Shown in pieces: positions 1 to 11,965 of a DNA stretch of 64,000 nt. Every line of letters starts with the position of its first letter. Positions within the stretch are counted from its first letter, which is position 1. The notes below the pieces were generated by a model. The model was given only the letters and a program-made list of their open reading frames with translations, ran no database searches and was not told the origin of the DNA. Source of the DNA: Tubiluchus corallicola (lineage: Eukaryota > Priapulida > Priapulimorpha > Priapulimorphida > Tubiluchidae); the NCBI GenBank assembly GCA_030141605.1, contig JAQGDQ010000004.1:1118001-1182000 (forward strand), given 5' to 3'. Made by a program: the position numbers and the translations under genes.

Positions 1-598
1 TATTTATTTTTTATTAATTCAGTTGTATAAATTAGTATTCTTAAACAATAAATTCACATAGGAATTTTGACAATAATTCGCTTCTAAAATTCATTTAAAG
101 CTTTTGCAATGCATATGTACTAAGGTGATGAGTGATGACTTATATGCCTATAGTAGTAATATACTATACCCGTCAGCTAATTGATTCAGTCAGTTAATTG
201 GATCACAATACTTCCCAAAGAGAGTCTATTAAGTGCTCACTACTGTAGTTTGAAATTATTTGTCTAAAAGTGCATATTTAAAAACATTATTGTACTTATA
301 GTAGTGTCAAGCAGCAAACAGAGTAATTTTCACTAAAAACAACCTATAAAACTAACCATAAATCTATGACTTTTTATGACCAGGAAACTACACGATCATT
401 GAATTGGATGAAGAAGTACAGTAGCATTTTAGTTAGTATTTCAAGTACATAATCTACAACAAGCTTTTTCGCTTGTGAGCACTTTCTTCAAGATATGCAA
501 GTGATTCAAACAGCATTATTTTAAGCGCTATTTAAAGTACTAATGAGACATATATAACATTTAAAAAGTCCATTCTTTTTATTAAGTAAGTCTAATAC

Positions 599-1322
599 CT
601 GTCGAAGTATTTTTGCACAGGCTGGCCATCCGCATCCCTGAGCTAATCCACAAAGAAACCACAGTGCAGCAAATGTGCCCACAGTGTTGAAAAATGGTAG
701 ACAAACTACTGCTACTCCACTCAGGAAGATCCCAAAAGAAAACAATATGCGAGCACTGATTTGATCCGACAAAACACCACCAAGAAATTTGCTAATTGCA
801 TATGCTGTTGTTTGACTACTCACGATCAGACCTTAAAACAGAAAGAATAAATAAATTTGTACACAACTGTAAAGACACCAAGTAAGGACAATATTTTTCT
901 ACAGTAAATGTTTTACAGCAGCCTTTTACTTTAGTTATGACAATTCAAATTATCTAATTTAATTATGGTTTTCAAAATTAATAGTAATGTGTCACAATTT
1001 AAACACTGTTTCCATCATTATAATTTCAATAATGAGGTGCAATGATCCATGTGCATCATTGATCTAGGTAACTGAAACAAAAATTCCACTTAGCACTAGT
1101 ACCAGTGGCACTAGAAGTATCTAAAACGTGAAAAAATGCTTAACAACATGCAAGGAAATAATCAAACACTGCACACAAGTTACCTAATTGGTTCTTGTCA
1201 AAACCTTCATCAATAAGCGCCGGAAAAGCGTAAGTAAAAGTTCGTCGATCATACATGTATGTCATATACCCGATAAACATACTCGCGAAAATTATTGTTT
1301 GGTATCGCACAAAAGCATCCAT
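599..1322 (-). CDS. SLC37A4: Glucose-6-phosphate transporter (SLC37A4-like), 5' part only
   Basis: Exchanges glucose-6-phosphate for phosphate across the ER membrane; a major facilitator protein of the organophosphate:phosphate antiporter family. Two coding exons are visible: 1322..1184 (start ATG at 1322) and 831..599. They join in phase (TTA G|GT) and give 124 residues, about the first quarter of the ~430-residue family. The first exon has the N-terminal membrane segment with the loop motif YDRRTF, matching YFNRKTF in the human protein. The second carries the very conserved [20 protein letters not shown], then SARILFSFG and [17 protein letters not shown]. Intron 1 (832-1183) begins GTAACT and ends TTAAG. 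The second exon ends at a GTATTA donor, and the remaining exons must lie left of base 1. The start is chosen because its length and context match the family N-terminus. The identity is secure; SLC37A4 over other SLC37 members rests on the AYAISKF block. Confidence 0.9.
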
Positions 1323-3351
1323 ACTGATACTAGAGGTGATATTCTTCTAACCTATAGCTATACCAAGAGCGTAATCAATCTGCCAGTTGCTATTGGTTGT
1401 CTAAGCCTTGGCTAGATATCTTAAATTTTCTTTATCTGAATACGTGAAAAAGAAAGCTTCACAGCAGCATAATGAACAAACGCTTTAATAGATGAGCAGC
1501 TGGTCAGTCCACCAAACAAAGGAAAGAACAGTTAACTGAACCGAATAACCTCTTCTTTGTGTTAACTGAAGCGTAGGAACAGCTGACATGAACAATAGAC
1601 CTAGAACTAAAGATCGTTATATCAAAGTATACAAAACAAAGTTGGGAAAGTCCTACTGCGCAGTAGTTCGCGCAGTTAGTGTCGCCCTAGCGGCAGTTCA
1701 GTACGGACTGTTGTTGTCAGGTACGCAACAGCGCAGGCTGTGGGTACTGTAGCAGATGAATTGATGAGACCATCAAAACCTGCCCGGTTAACAGGCGCTC
1801 ATAAATTGCTCAGAGGTGAGTTGCGAAAACACAAATAAAAATATCTTTTTAAATTTCGCAAGGATGCAGCCAGGTAATTATAATAAAATGTTAATTATAA
1901 CACAGTTTTGAAACTTTTGTTACTAGTTAAATATTTTGTACGCTAAGCAAAGACTGCAAGGCCTACATCTCTCTTTGGCGATTTATAGCAGCTGTTATAT
2001 TTTTGAATATTATTTAAAGCAAGCATGAGGCATTAAGAATAATTTGTAGTTAAAATAAAAATTATTATAATCATATCTCATAAAAATTAATAGGCTTATT
2101 TACAAAAGAAGTTAAGAAAGTTGATCAAAAAGAAAGATTGCAAATACCTGGCTCATGTAGTATTCGATTTCTGGAGAAATGTTTTTTCTAAAAAACATTT
2201 CTATTTCATATGTTCTTATCAGGAAATATAACTTGAAGAAATATTAGGCCTGACTTTCATGTGTAATACCTTTCATAGAAAAAAAATCGATTTTTTCAGA
2301 AGAGCAAATAATTTTCCAGAACAAAACTTAATCTAAGCATCTGCATGTTTTGTTAATTCCAAGTTAAAAAATGTTTAAAAAGCATATAATAATACATTGG
2401 CCTTTGTTATGAGTTGGAGTTAGTTATAAAATTACGTTGAACAAGCAGAGATGCATTTACGACATTACTCCTCTTTTTTATTATCAGTGAACAAAAAATA
2501 ACTGAAGGAAACATCAGAGCCGTCATCCTAAGCAGCCGACATAACTTCCACCTCTATAACAACCAACTAACTATGTCAAAACCTAGTTAAAGAATTCAGG
2601 CGAGAAGCATAAATTAGAATCTGCACGCGTGTCATAATACCTTATAATATCATGTGCAGACATTACTTATATTTGGCCTATTTTTTTAAGATTCAGTTAG
2701 GCTTACATCAAAAGAAATGTTCATTAAATACAGTTTGCTTACGTGTAAAAAATGTGCTTGTATAATGTTCTTTTGTTTTGTTTATTAATTAGACTCTTTA
2801 GCATTATTTTAATGCATGTATTTTGCAGCTTGATTCAGGTGCCTATTTGATAGTTTGTTTAAATTTCTGTTTGGCTAGCTTGCTTTTCATTTTATTTAAT
2901 TTGTTTTTTATTATTTTTTATTTAGTATTATTGTTATTATTTTGCATGTTTTTCTCATATTGAGTTATGCATGGACGATATGACAGCTTGAACTTTGATC
3001 ATTTTTTATTCAATTGTACCACATTATTTGGCTTTTGCTTACCATTGCTTTTTGTTTATCATTTTCCTGTATGTTTAGATATCTTTGATTGCATTTTCAT
3101 CCTTCAGTTATTTAAAGTTGATTAGAGAATTTTAAACAGATCAAGTTGCTAAGTAAAATAGTAATAATGTAATTTCACTACTATTCATGAGTGAAATAGT
3201 TACAGTGTCATCCCAATAATCGCATACATCCATTGAAGGATGGCTTGACTAGTTGACCCTCTTGATCTTTCACCACCGTATTTCCATTGTCAAAATTAAA
3301 TAAATTTACTTGCCTCAGTTATATCATGAATATGGAAATAAATGCACATTT

Positions 3352-3372
3352 TGAATTGAATTGAATTGAATA
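3352..3372 (+). repeat. (TTGAA)n short tandem tail
   Basis: About four tandem copies of TTGAA follow an AATAAATGCACATTTTGAA stretch. Short A/T-rich pentamer tails of this kind commonly end non-LTR retrotransposons (RTE/CR1/L2 type). I see no reverse-transcriptase reading frame immediately upstream, so this is a tail-like microsatellite of uncertain origin. Confidence 0.45.
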
Positions 3373-3589
3373 TATGAAGCACTGTATCATGCAATTACTT
3401 GTTGTGTGCATGTGTGTGCGTGCGAATTATTTATATATAAACCTACAATAAAATATATGTGTAATTATATAGATTAATTGCAGGGCACGTAAATGGGTGC
3501 AATTTTTAATGTGCCAAATTCGCTACCTCGCATTGGAGTAAAATGACCTAGAAACAAATGGCAGAACCTTCAAGAAAAGGAAAAGAAGG

Positions 3590-3682
3590 ATCTCTCTCTC
3601 TTTCTTTCTCTTTTCCTCCCTTTCACTGTTTCTCTTCCTCTCCCTCTCTTTTTCTCCCTTCTAAGAGAGGGAGGGAGAGAAA
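3590..3682. repeat. Pyrimidine tract followed by a purine arm
   Basis: A run of about 72 nearly pure C/T bases (3590-3662) is followed directly by a ~18-base purine run of the form AAGAGAGGGAGGGAGAG. The purine run is complementary to parts of the pyrimidine tract, so the strand could fold into a hairpin or a triplex (H-DNA) structure. No gene is nearby. Confidence 0.6.
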
Positions 3683-6289
3683 AATCAATAAATCGATAAA
3701 AATGCATTACGTTTTTACATAGTAGGCTGCCCATCATGCAGTCTGCTAGCCTCTTTCCTCAGGAAAAACAATAAAATTTTACTTACAAGAAATTTAACAT
3801 TTTTTTCCTTTTCATGAAATGTTTTCAGTTTTTTTAAACTAATAGTTGCTTTTAATTGAGATATACTTCTTTTATTAAAAACGCAAAAGTGATTTTGGCG
3901 TATCAAAATTGAACGTATGCCAACATTATTGGTGAACTTAAGAATATTATTATTACAGTCAATGCGCCGCAATTTTTTTTACTGATGCCGCCAGCATAGC
4001 CGCTAATCGCAAAAAGGAAATACGTAACAATAGACATCTTTCGTCACCTTCCTCTTTATACACTTTGTTACTTTTGCCCCTCTCCACTGGTGTGGGCCCA
4101 GCGAAAACGATAAAGGCTTAACATCTTCACAGCTTTCACTCATGTACACAATTTTACTGTAGTACAAACAGTTTTGCATAAACATTGATGCTTTCAACAT
4201 TCTTTTCACTACTAATAATATATTCGCATTATCAACTGAAACTCCTGCTGCATTTAAATTTGACTTAACAGACATCCTACATGAAGATGAATTCCATGCC
4301 ATCTGGTGTCTTTTTCATCCCTACATATTACATGGACATGAAAAGCCTTATAAATGAGTTCTATAATTTAGTTCAACTTCCATTATTATTTAGCCATCTA
4401 TATTAGCTATCTCATTCTGTTATTCAACTCAGTATATAACAAACACGCATTGTACAGATATTAAATCATTTTGTTGATTGAAAATTTCGCTTGCTAATCT
4501 TTTATTATTTGGCAAAGGAAATAAACTACTTTAATAACTTCCTTGAACGTTTTCTAATACGTCTAATTCACTCTTTTGATGCTTGATCATAATACATAAT
4601 TACCCAGAATTGCATACTAAATTAAGATGATATTTCTGAAAGTCTCATAAAGTATCAGCTTTACTGCAATAGACATTCTTCCAACATTATTAGCATTGGC
4701 CATTGGTCAGCGTAATTTATTAATCCTTTAAATCTATCATTCTCTTTTCTCTTTCCAATCAGCTGATTATATTTTTTGTGTCTTTAGCCAATCGCCAAGA
4801 GAGTGTATGTAATTTTGAGCCTCACTAATGTTGTCTTTACAAATACTTTCATGTAATGTGGAATCCTCTTTTTCTAGTCAACTTAGCACACATAAAGTGA
4901 GTTTTTTAACATTAAACTTTAATTGTTTGAATCTTTCAGTTTCGCTACGTAAATTTTTTTAGCATTTTTAATTACGATTTTCCACAATATCGTAAATATA
5001 CACCATCACTTCATTTGCAAGTTCTGGGATTGCATGTATTACGGTTCTAAAACACTTTTTAATTTTGTCCATTCTTGTAACTGCGTGGCACAACACAGCA
5101 AAACACCTAATGCTGTTCTTAAAGCTTGAATAGCCACAAGTGTTTTATCGTCAGTAATTAATTCTATTTAGTGCTTGTAATTAATTGTATTTTTTATAAT
5201 AATTATGGTAAATCATCTGGTATCTATTTCATCTGTGATTATTTCTTGCCTATAACATGACTGTCACGTTTATAATTTGATTTGTCTTAGCAAAAATAAA
5301 ATCTTCCTTAAGGTAGTTAATTTTATTTTTTAATTTCCAAACTAGTGCCCTAACTTGGATCAATTTGCCCTTAGATGCAATTTTCTACAGTGTTTTTTAT
5401 TTTTGCGTGAAATTAAGATGCAAAGCGAAGGAAAATTGAAAAATACGTTGACTTGGTGGCCGACATATCCTCTATGAAACGTGATGCGCGGTTTGTGACC
5501 ATTTAAATTGGTTGTATCGGTCACTATAAGCCTAAGGGCATAAAAAGTGCATTGAAAATCATACTTGCAAATTGGTCCAAGAAAATGAAGAACCAGCTGA
5601 TCACTGACATCTGCAGGACGCCGACAAACGCATCCTATAATGATCTTCAATAACCTCCATACATGTGAATGGAGTGGACAAGCAAATCATTATATTATAT
5701 AAAAAACATTGTTAAAATAAATTAACTTAATCTATTCTATTATCTTCCTTGTGGAAATAACCTTGTATAAAAGCAGCAAACGATAACCTGTTGTAAAGGT
5801 CTTTCCCAAATTTATGTTAAACACTGTTAAATTTAATTATAATCTACTGGTAACATCCTTCCAAATCTTGGGATACCGAATGTGCATAACTTTAAATTTT
5901 ATAGTACTCATTCTAGTATTTCAAATTTCATTTTTATCCAACATGCACAATTTTATTTTTAAACTTCTAAAAAACGTAAAGTTTTATTAATTCGTTGAGT
6001 CAAACCCAGATTGTAGTTAGCGGAATATTCATTATTGTTGTCTTGCCTGATCAGTATATGCTTCCACACATAAAGAAGGAAGCTGATACACATGTGATGT
6101 GACTTAGGCTGTGTATAGTGTATTACATACATTGAACAGTAATTTTATTTTATTTTATTATTTTTTATCAAAAGTGTTTTAAAATTTTTGATGGATCTTA
6201 CTGGAATTCTTATTGGAGTGGAAACGCAAAAATTTTATTTCAAGAAAGGTACTTCAAATCAAAAAAAAATCCGTAGACTATTCACGGGA

Positions 6290-6450
6290 TCCATGTTTAT
6301 ATTCTACGTAAATTAGCTTTCAAAGAAGTACTGCAGAAAGAAAAGAAACCGCAAGGAGGACAGCTCCTGACTTACATCAATTTCATCCAAAAAGATCTTA
6401 TTAACACACCATTAGATAGCAAAAGTACAGAGACGTGGGAGGTTGAATAA
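6290..6450 (+). mobile_element. Possible LINE C-terminal fragment
   Basis: One frame reads approximately KKPQGGQLLTYINFIQKDL, then STETWE. This resembles the GRPxLTYxDxLxxDLG...DRxxW block found after the reverse transcriptase in many animal non-LTR elements. It is short, lacks any other domain and stops soon afterwards, so it is a relic at best. Confidence 0.25.
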
Positions 6451-9400
6451 ACATTTCATTGGATGTTAGAAAAGTAGAGAACTGTCACGCAGGTCAGCGC
6501 ATGTTATGGTCATAATTACCGTCATCATCCTCATAGTATTTTATTATATTGACGCCATTTCACATGCATTTACGCTGCAGTCTGCTGTAAGCATTTGCTG
6601 CCTTATGAGAATTGTAACAAATCCTTTTTGCAATTTGCAATCCTTTTCTCATTATAACTGTACTGAAGGTATGGGCTAAGACTGAATCACAAATAAGTGA
6701 TGAACAAAAGAACAGTTGTGAGTTTTGGGCTTCACACAGCTATAACCTTGCTGCCCAGTTTTGCAATTCTGTACTTCATTCTGCATTTTTCTCAGTGTTG
6801 TGTCTTCAACTTGACTTCACTCGACGATTGTGGATTTTTAATGAAAATATAAACTTCCAAAAGCTACATGTTGTACTCTGTACAACAAGCCTGCGTTTTC
6901 AAGAAATTAATTTAATTTATTTTTGAGCAATATTGTTGTGGGTAATTCTAGATCCATGATATTAGCACTGTTGTTGACGTGTGAATTTACGTCATACAGA
7001 GCGCTCCTTTTGGAAAAAATGGTCGAAGAGGGCAGTTAGCTATTAATTATTTAATAAGGTGCCCGAAAATGTCCAGAACACAACAAAGCATAAATCTTAC
7101 CATAATGCTTAGCTTTAAGGGAAATTAACTGTTAGAATGTTAGTGCAGTAGCATTGTAGCCACAAATCACAGGCTCACAGTTATCAAGCTTAAAATAGTT
7201 CGCCAGTAATTCTGCTCTTTGCCTAATAATATCAATCGTTTCGGTATTCAGCCGATTTTTTTCAGTATCTAGATATAAAATGTGTGTTGTTTAGTTTGTT
7301 ATTGAATAATGTTATAGTATACAAAAATAACATTACTGCATGTGTAGGCTACTATTTTTTTCATTCTAAATCAGGTAGTTCAGGTGTTTTTGGAGGTTTC
7401 TTAGCCATTTTATATCTAATCTCGGTTTTTAGCCGACCATGAATGCACTATAATTTGTAGTTTGTGTGGTTTTATTTAGATACTGAGTTGCAGTGCAATT
7501 GTGTCTTTAGTGCTATAATGCTGGTACTGACCCAGTATTGCCATCACTTATTATACTTATATATATATGCTATATATATATATATATATATACTAATATA
7601 TTATGTAGATTATATCAAGGATATTAGTGATACCCGGAATGATGAAAACAACATGATTTCACGACGTTAATTTAGTTTATTTGACTTTGGCAACGAATTT
7701 GCGGCGTTTTTAGGAACTTAGTAGGCGCAAATGCACCAGCCGCGTTTTCCTAAAGGAAAACTGGACCTAATCTTAAACTCTATCTAAAACAATCTACCCA
7801 ATAAAATATTGAAAGCGATTGTACTATAATGTTTTTCAAGAGTGACTTACATGAAGAAGTTATTACCATAGAATGCATTATTTTGCATTTACGCGGTTAT
7901 TTGAAATTTGAATTTTAAACTTAACATTTGTCGAGTTTTGTACATCACACTCCATGTTGTGCAATAACGCTGTACTTCAATTTTCGCTTGCGTCAAACAC
8001 GTGCAACACACTTGTGGAATGTTTGCCCAGTTGAAATCAGTTGTGATGTCATCATTAATTGGATTTCGAAGACCTATCTATCTTGTGTTATAATGGCGTT
8101 ATCATATGCCCCACCATCTACCCACCCCTTACTTTATTCGTTCTCGTTCCAACGACAAGAATTAAAATCACATTTGTTAATTAACGGGACACCATCAGTG
8201 AATTCTACTGGCATTGAGGAAGTTTAGCAAAAACACACACAGCAAACCGAAACTTCACGGAGAAATTGACAAAAATAGCAGAATGCTGCCCCCGCCCAGG
8301 GAATCAGGGAACAATGGCTGTAGTGTTGTCTGCTGCTGGCATGCACATGTAAAGAAAGTGAGAAATCAGATAACGATATCATGACTAAATCATCTACCTA
8401 CCTTGCATTATAATAGTGTTATCACGTCTCCTAGCACCTACGTATCCTAAACTTGATAAATTATCATTATAATTATAATAAAAGCCCGAGTACAAAGATA
8501 GTACAAAAAACAACTTTTACAAAAGAATTTTTCTGTTTATTAAAAAAGCTGCCACATATCAAAAATTGTGGCCCTAGCTCAAAAACTGCAGGAGGAAACT
8601 AGCCTAACGAAAAAAACAATAAGCCATGGCCACTCCATGACTTTTGACCCAGGGGTGACGGGCGTAAATGCCCTTCTGGGGAGTGTGCTTTTCTGAGTTT
8701 CGTGCACCTAGCCTTGTGCGTGTTATTAAAGAAACAAAAGGGGGGAAGAATAATAAAAACCGTGGGTAAATCAATAAAATATTCTGTTGTAAGCAGAATT
8801 AATTATAATGTAACTCAGTGCGAGTGCGCTATTTAGGGAGCCCGTGTAGCACACTTGTACATGGGCTAGTGCGCTACTTCGCGTCTAACAAGCATAATTC
8901 CTTATGAAACCGGTTCAAACTTCAAACGCTTATTCTGCTATTCTGCAGCTAAATAACCTTATAAACCAGCTGGTTGTTTGGGTAGTAATTACCTAATTGA
9001 TTATTTTGCAGAGACCGGACAGTATAACTAACTGTTTCAATGTTTATTATAAAAATAATTTCCAACATAATAATAATGTAATGTAACGTTAGCTTAACCA
9101 ACTTGATTTGCTGTTGAAGATGTATGACTATAATATTAGGTATTCGACTAGTAAATTTAGTACATTTAATTTACACGTTAGAATTTACTTCGATTTAGCA
9201 GGGTTTTTGCGGCGACTGATAAAACAACATGTTTATGAAACTGAACTTGCTGACGACAGGGCAATAATGGCATGTGCCGTGACAGTTATCAGTAACATGT
9301 TTTGTCACCCCACTTGCTGCTTGGGGCAATTAATCCCAACTATGCGTCTAGTTATGTGGGCAGTTGTGACCGAAACCTAACTAAGCCTCTAAGACAAGGT

Positions 9401-9638
9401 ACTGAATATGTCAGATTGTTAATTTTCTGTACGGTCGAATGTTTATACATCTTTCTTCGACTAAAGAAAACTAAAATCATTACAGCAGCTGAAACTGCTC
9501 AGAAGTGGTGTTTCTGGCAGTGCTATCCATTTATATAACTGACTGCACACACTAAGATTCTGCAGCCCCAATATGATCATTAGTGATGGAAGACTCAAAT
9601 TTCTACATGGTATTACATATTTTTTTTTGGCTTTTTAG

Positions 9639-11965
9639 GAAGGCAACATTAGCAGACAAAAATGCAGTTCTTGATATTGATGTTGTTATTTATGGTGATT
9701 TATATGACTATCTTCCTTATCACTGGAATTATTTCTTCAGCTGCTGGAACGTTCTAGCATATGTTTGCGAATTTCAAGGAAAAGTGGTGATGTTTACTTA
9801 TTTATTTTTTATTTCTTTATTAAATACATTCACAGCAACCATTACAGCATAGCGCTTCAAAAGACTAATGAATTGGTAATTAATAACATATTTATTATGT
9901 ACCCAATGTACCAAGCACCAATGTGCAAATTTGCGAGCATCCCAAATGAATGCAGATTGAGGAAAGGAAAAAAGAATAAAGTTTACTGCTTATATACAAG
10001 ACTTTATCCCCATAACACCTATGTCATGATCTTAAAGGTTTAGAATAAATTTTATCATTCCTAATAATATTAAGAATTTTACAAACTTTATTTTAATTTT
10101 ATAAAAATATGCAATGAGGAATTTGCAAGCTTAGAAAAAATTACAATCACACAAACTGTGACAAACCAGATTATTTTAATTTAGGTACACATGTTAAGTT
10201 AAAAATCAGAGTTATGTTTTGAGTTGCCAATCTATGGTAAAGTCAAATTAATTTGAGAGAGATGTCTTACAATTTCTTTTGTGAATGCCTAAAATTGCTG
10301 ATAACAAATCGCCCCAAAACTCATCCACGGGATTTAAACAAAATGCTTTCAAAAAATAATTGTGAAATGTACTGCTCTCCTGATAATTTTCAAGAATTCA
10401 AAAGTACTCAATTTAAGTTTCATCCAGTTTATATGAAATGCAGCATCTTGAATAGGGTATTAATAATATTACTCATATGAGAACTGCCATGAATAGGCAA
10501 AAAAGACATGTTGGTAACTGGGTATCTGTGAAAAGCTTGTACTTTAGGAATATTGATTTCTGAGGTAAAATTCATAGCAATTTATCAGCATAGGCTAGAC
10601 TGATACCGTTAACAAAATTTTATTGTATGTGGATGATTTTACTTTCAAAATAAAATCTAGGTTGCAGCAATTTAACACCGTTTACTATATTAGTATATTG
10701 TAAACAGAATTTTATTGTTTGTGGGTGGTTTTACTTTCACTCCATAATCAAGGCTGGAACATTTGTGACTAGTCAAAAGGTTGTGTTCTAAAAACCGGTT
10801 CATAATATTAATGTTGCTATTAATTATTTACAGATTGGCTTTAGGTTTTATACCATAATTGACAATGGTGAAACTATACATGGTCACGCCCGCAGGATTG
10901 ACAGAAAGCACCAGGGCAAGGGTTTAGATTTGCACATGGAAGTATTTTGCATTAGTGAAATAATGACAAAATGGCCAAATGTAAAGAATTTAGTGGGCAC
11001 AACACTGGTGGATGGGAGAACAAACTTATCAGTTTCTTATAAATTCCCTTCTAAAACCAGGCTGGTATGTGATGTGGTAAGTTTTTTGCTTTTGACAGCT
11101 CAAATGAAAAAGACAGAATCTGAGTGAGGCATTAAATCAGAACGGCTGATGCATGCACACCAGCACATTTGCTAGCCCACTGACGTGTAACCGTCTCTTT
11201 GTTTAAATTCTGTTTCTATGATGCCATTACCATGTAATCTATTGAAGTAAAAGTAGGAGTCACATTTATTCTTCGAGTACTATAGTAGCAGCATTCATAA
11301 TTTCAACTTGTTGGGTTAATGTTGTGTGTATTTAGCACTGTGTGTTTAGCTTTATTTCTTTTTCTTAGGAAGCACTATTTTTGAAATACTACAGTGGCAA
11401 GAGCATCAAAGAGAAAATGAAACAGGCTGGGCTACTCCCAGATTTTGTTCATTTGAAGGAGCTAAAGCCCGCAGAGATACAGCAATTGCTGACACTGCCT
11501 GAAGCATATGAAACTATCTTTTCCAATAATGCTGTAATTATTGGATTTCAACAGTACCAATGTGTCAGTGAAAACGTCAAATTTATCTTTGAGGAACATA
11601 CTCCATTTGTATTTGTGGAGGTGCCCCATAGTAAATGTAAGCAGTCCTTAAGCAGCAGTGTCAGTTTCTGTGCCTTACAACAATTACAGCATGATGAAAT
11701 TTTTGCAATTGTTTCCATTTATGCAAAAGATGAAACTAATGCAAAAAAGCATGCATATGCTCAATTATATCGAGTGGCAGCAAGTAGGTGCGGATACAAA
11801 CTGTCATTCGCGTTTCACCTCTTTTGTCCTTTACCAAGGGGTAACTTGTCTCACACTCTAGAACTAGCTGGACTGCAGGAAAACAACTGGCACAATATGA
11901 GTGACCCCCATATTCAGGGCATTCGGGTTCCCATTGCAGATTTACAAATATTCTCCAAATTATAA
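9639..11965 (+). CDS. GNAT acetyltransferase, histidine N-acetyltransferase / NAT16-like (first exon not located)
   Basis: Probable acetyl-CoA-dependent N-acetyltransferase of the group containing fish histidine N-acetyltransferase and NAT16. Three exons join in phase: 9639-9786, 10834-11076 and 11369-11965 (stop TAA 11963-11965), about 328 residues. Exon 1 here has KATLADKNAVLDID and YDYLPYHW, the N-terminal block of this group (family form R.AT..D..AV..I...Y.GLDYLP). Exon 2 carries FYTIIDNGETIHGHARRI, then the acetyl-CoA loop RKHQGKGL (general GNAT motif R/Q-x-x-G-x-G/A) and KWPNVKNL. Exon 3 encodes the longer C-terminal domain. The first exon starts in the middle of a codon, so the true start is upstream. 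An in-frame ATG at 9583 gives an unlikely hydrophobic leader read through the acceptor. Substrate is inferred from the family only. Confidence 0.65.
10598..10745 (+). repeat. Short direct repeat in GNAT intron
   Basis: Two related segments about 85 bases apart share AAAATTTTATTG followed by GTGG and TTTTACTTTCA (roughly 10613-10650 and 10698-10739). This looks like a local tandem duplication inside intron 2 of the acetyltransferase gene. Confidence 0.4.

Larger units (their letters stand above)
1323..9638. other. Intergenic, no convincing gene; upstream flank of SLC37A4
   Basis: No multi-exon coding pattern or recognisable protein family is visible on either strand. The stretch 1640-1800 is richer in C+G and CpG than its surroundings and could be the shared upstream region of SLC37A4. 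The remainder is AT-rich. It contains a pyrimidine/purine tract (3590-3682), a (TTGAA)n tail (3352-3372), an AT dinucleotide run near 7560-7592, a possible LINE scrap (6300-6450) and a weak direct repeat (8050-8440). An open frame at 5360-5650 (minus) lies in slightly less AT-rich DNA, but I recognise no family in it. Confidence 0.5.

Noticed and set aside
5360-5650. 96-residue minus-strand frame in slightly less AT-rich DNA
   Set aside because: I recognise no domain, and no flanking exons or clear splice sites support it.
9583-9638. ATG at 9583 as the start of the acetyltransferase
   Set aside because: It reads through a strong TTTTTTTTGGCTTTTTAG acceptor and gives a hydrophobic leader unlike the family. 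A 29-base intron there would also break the frame.
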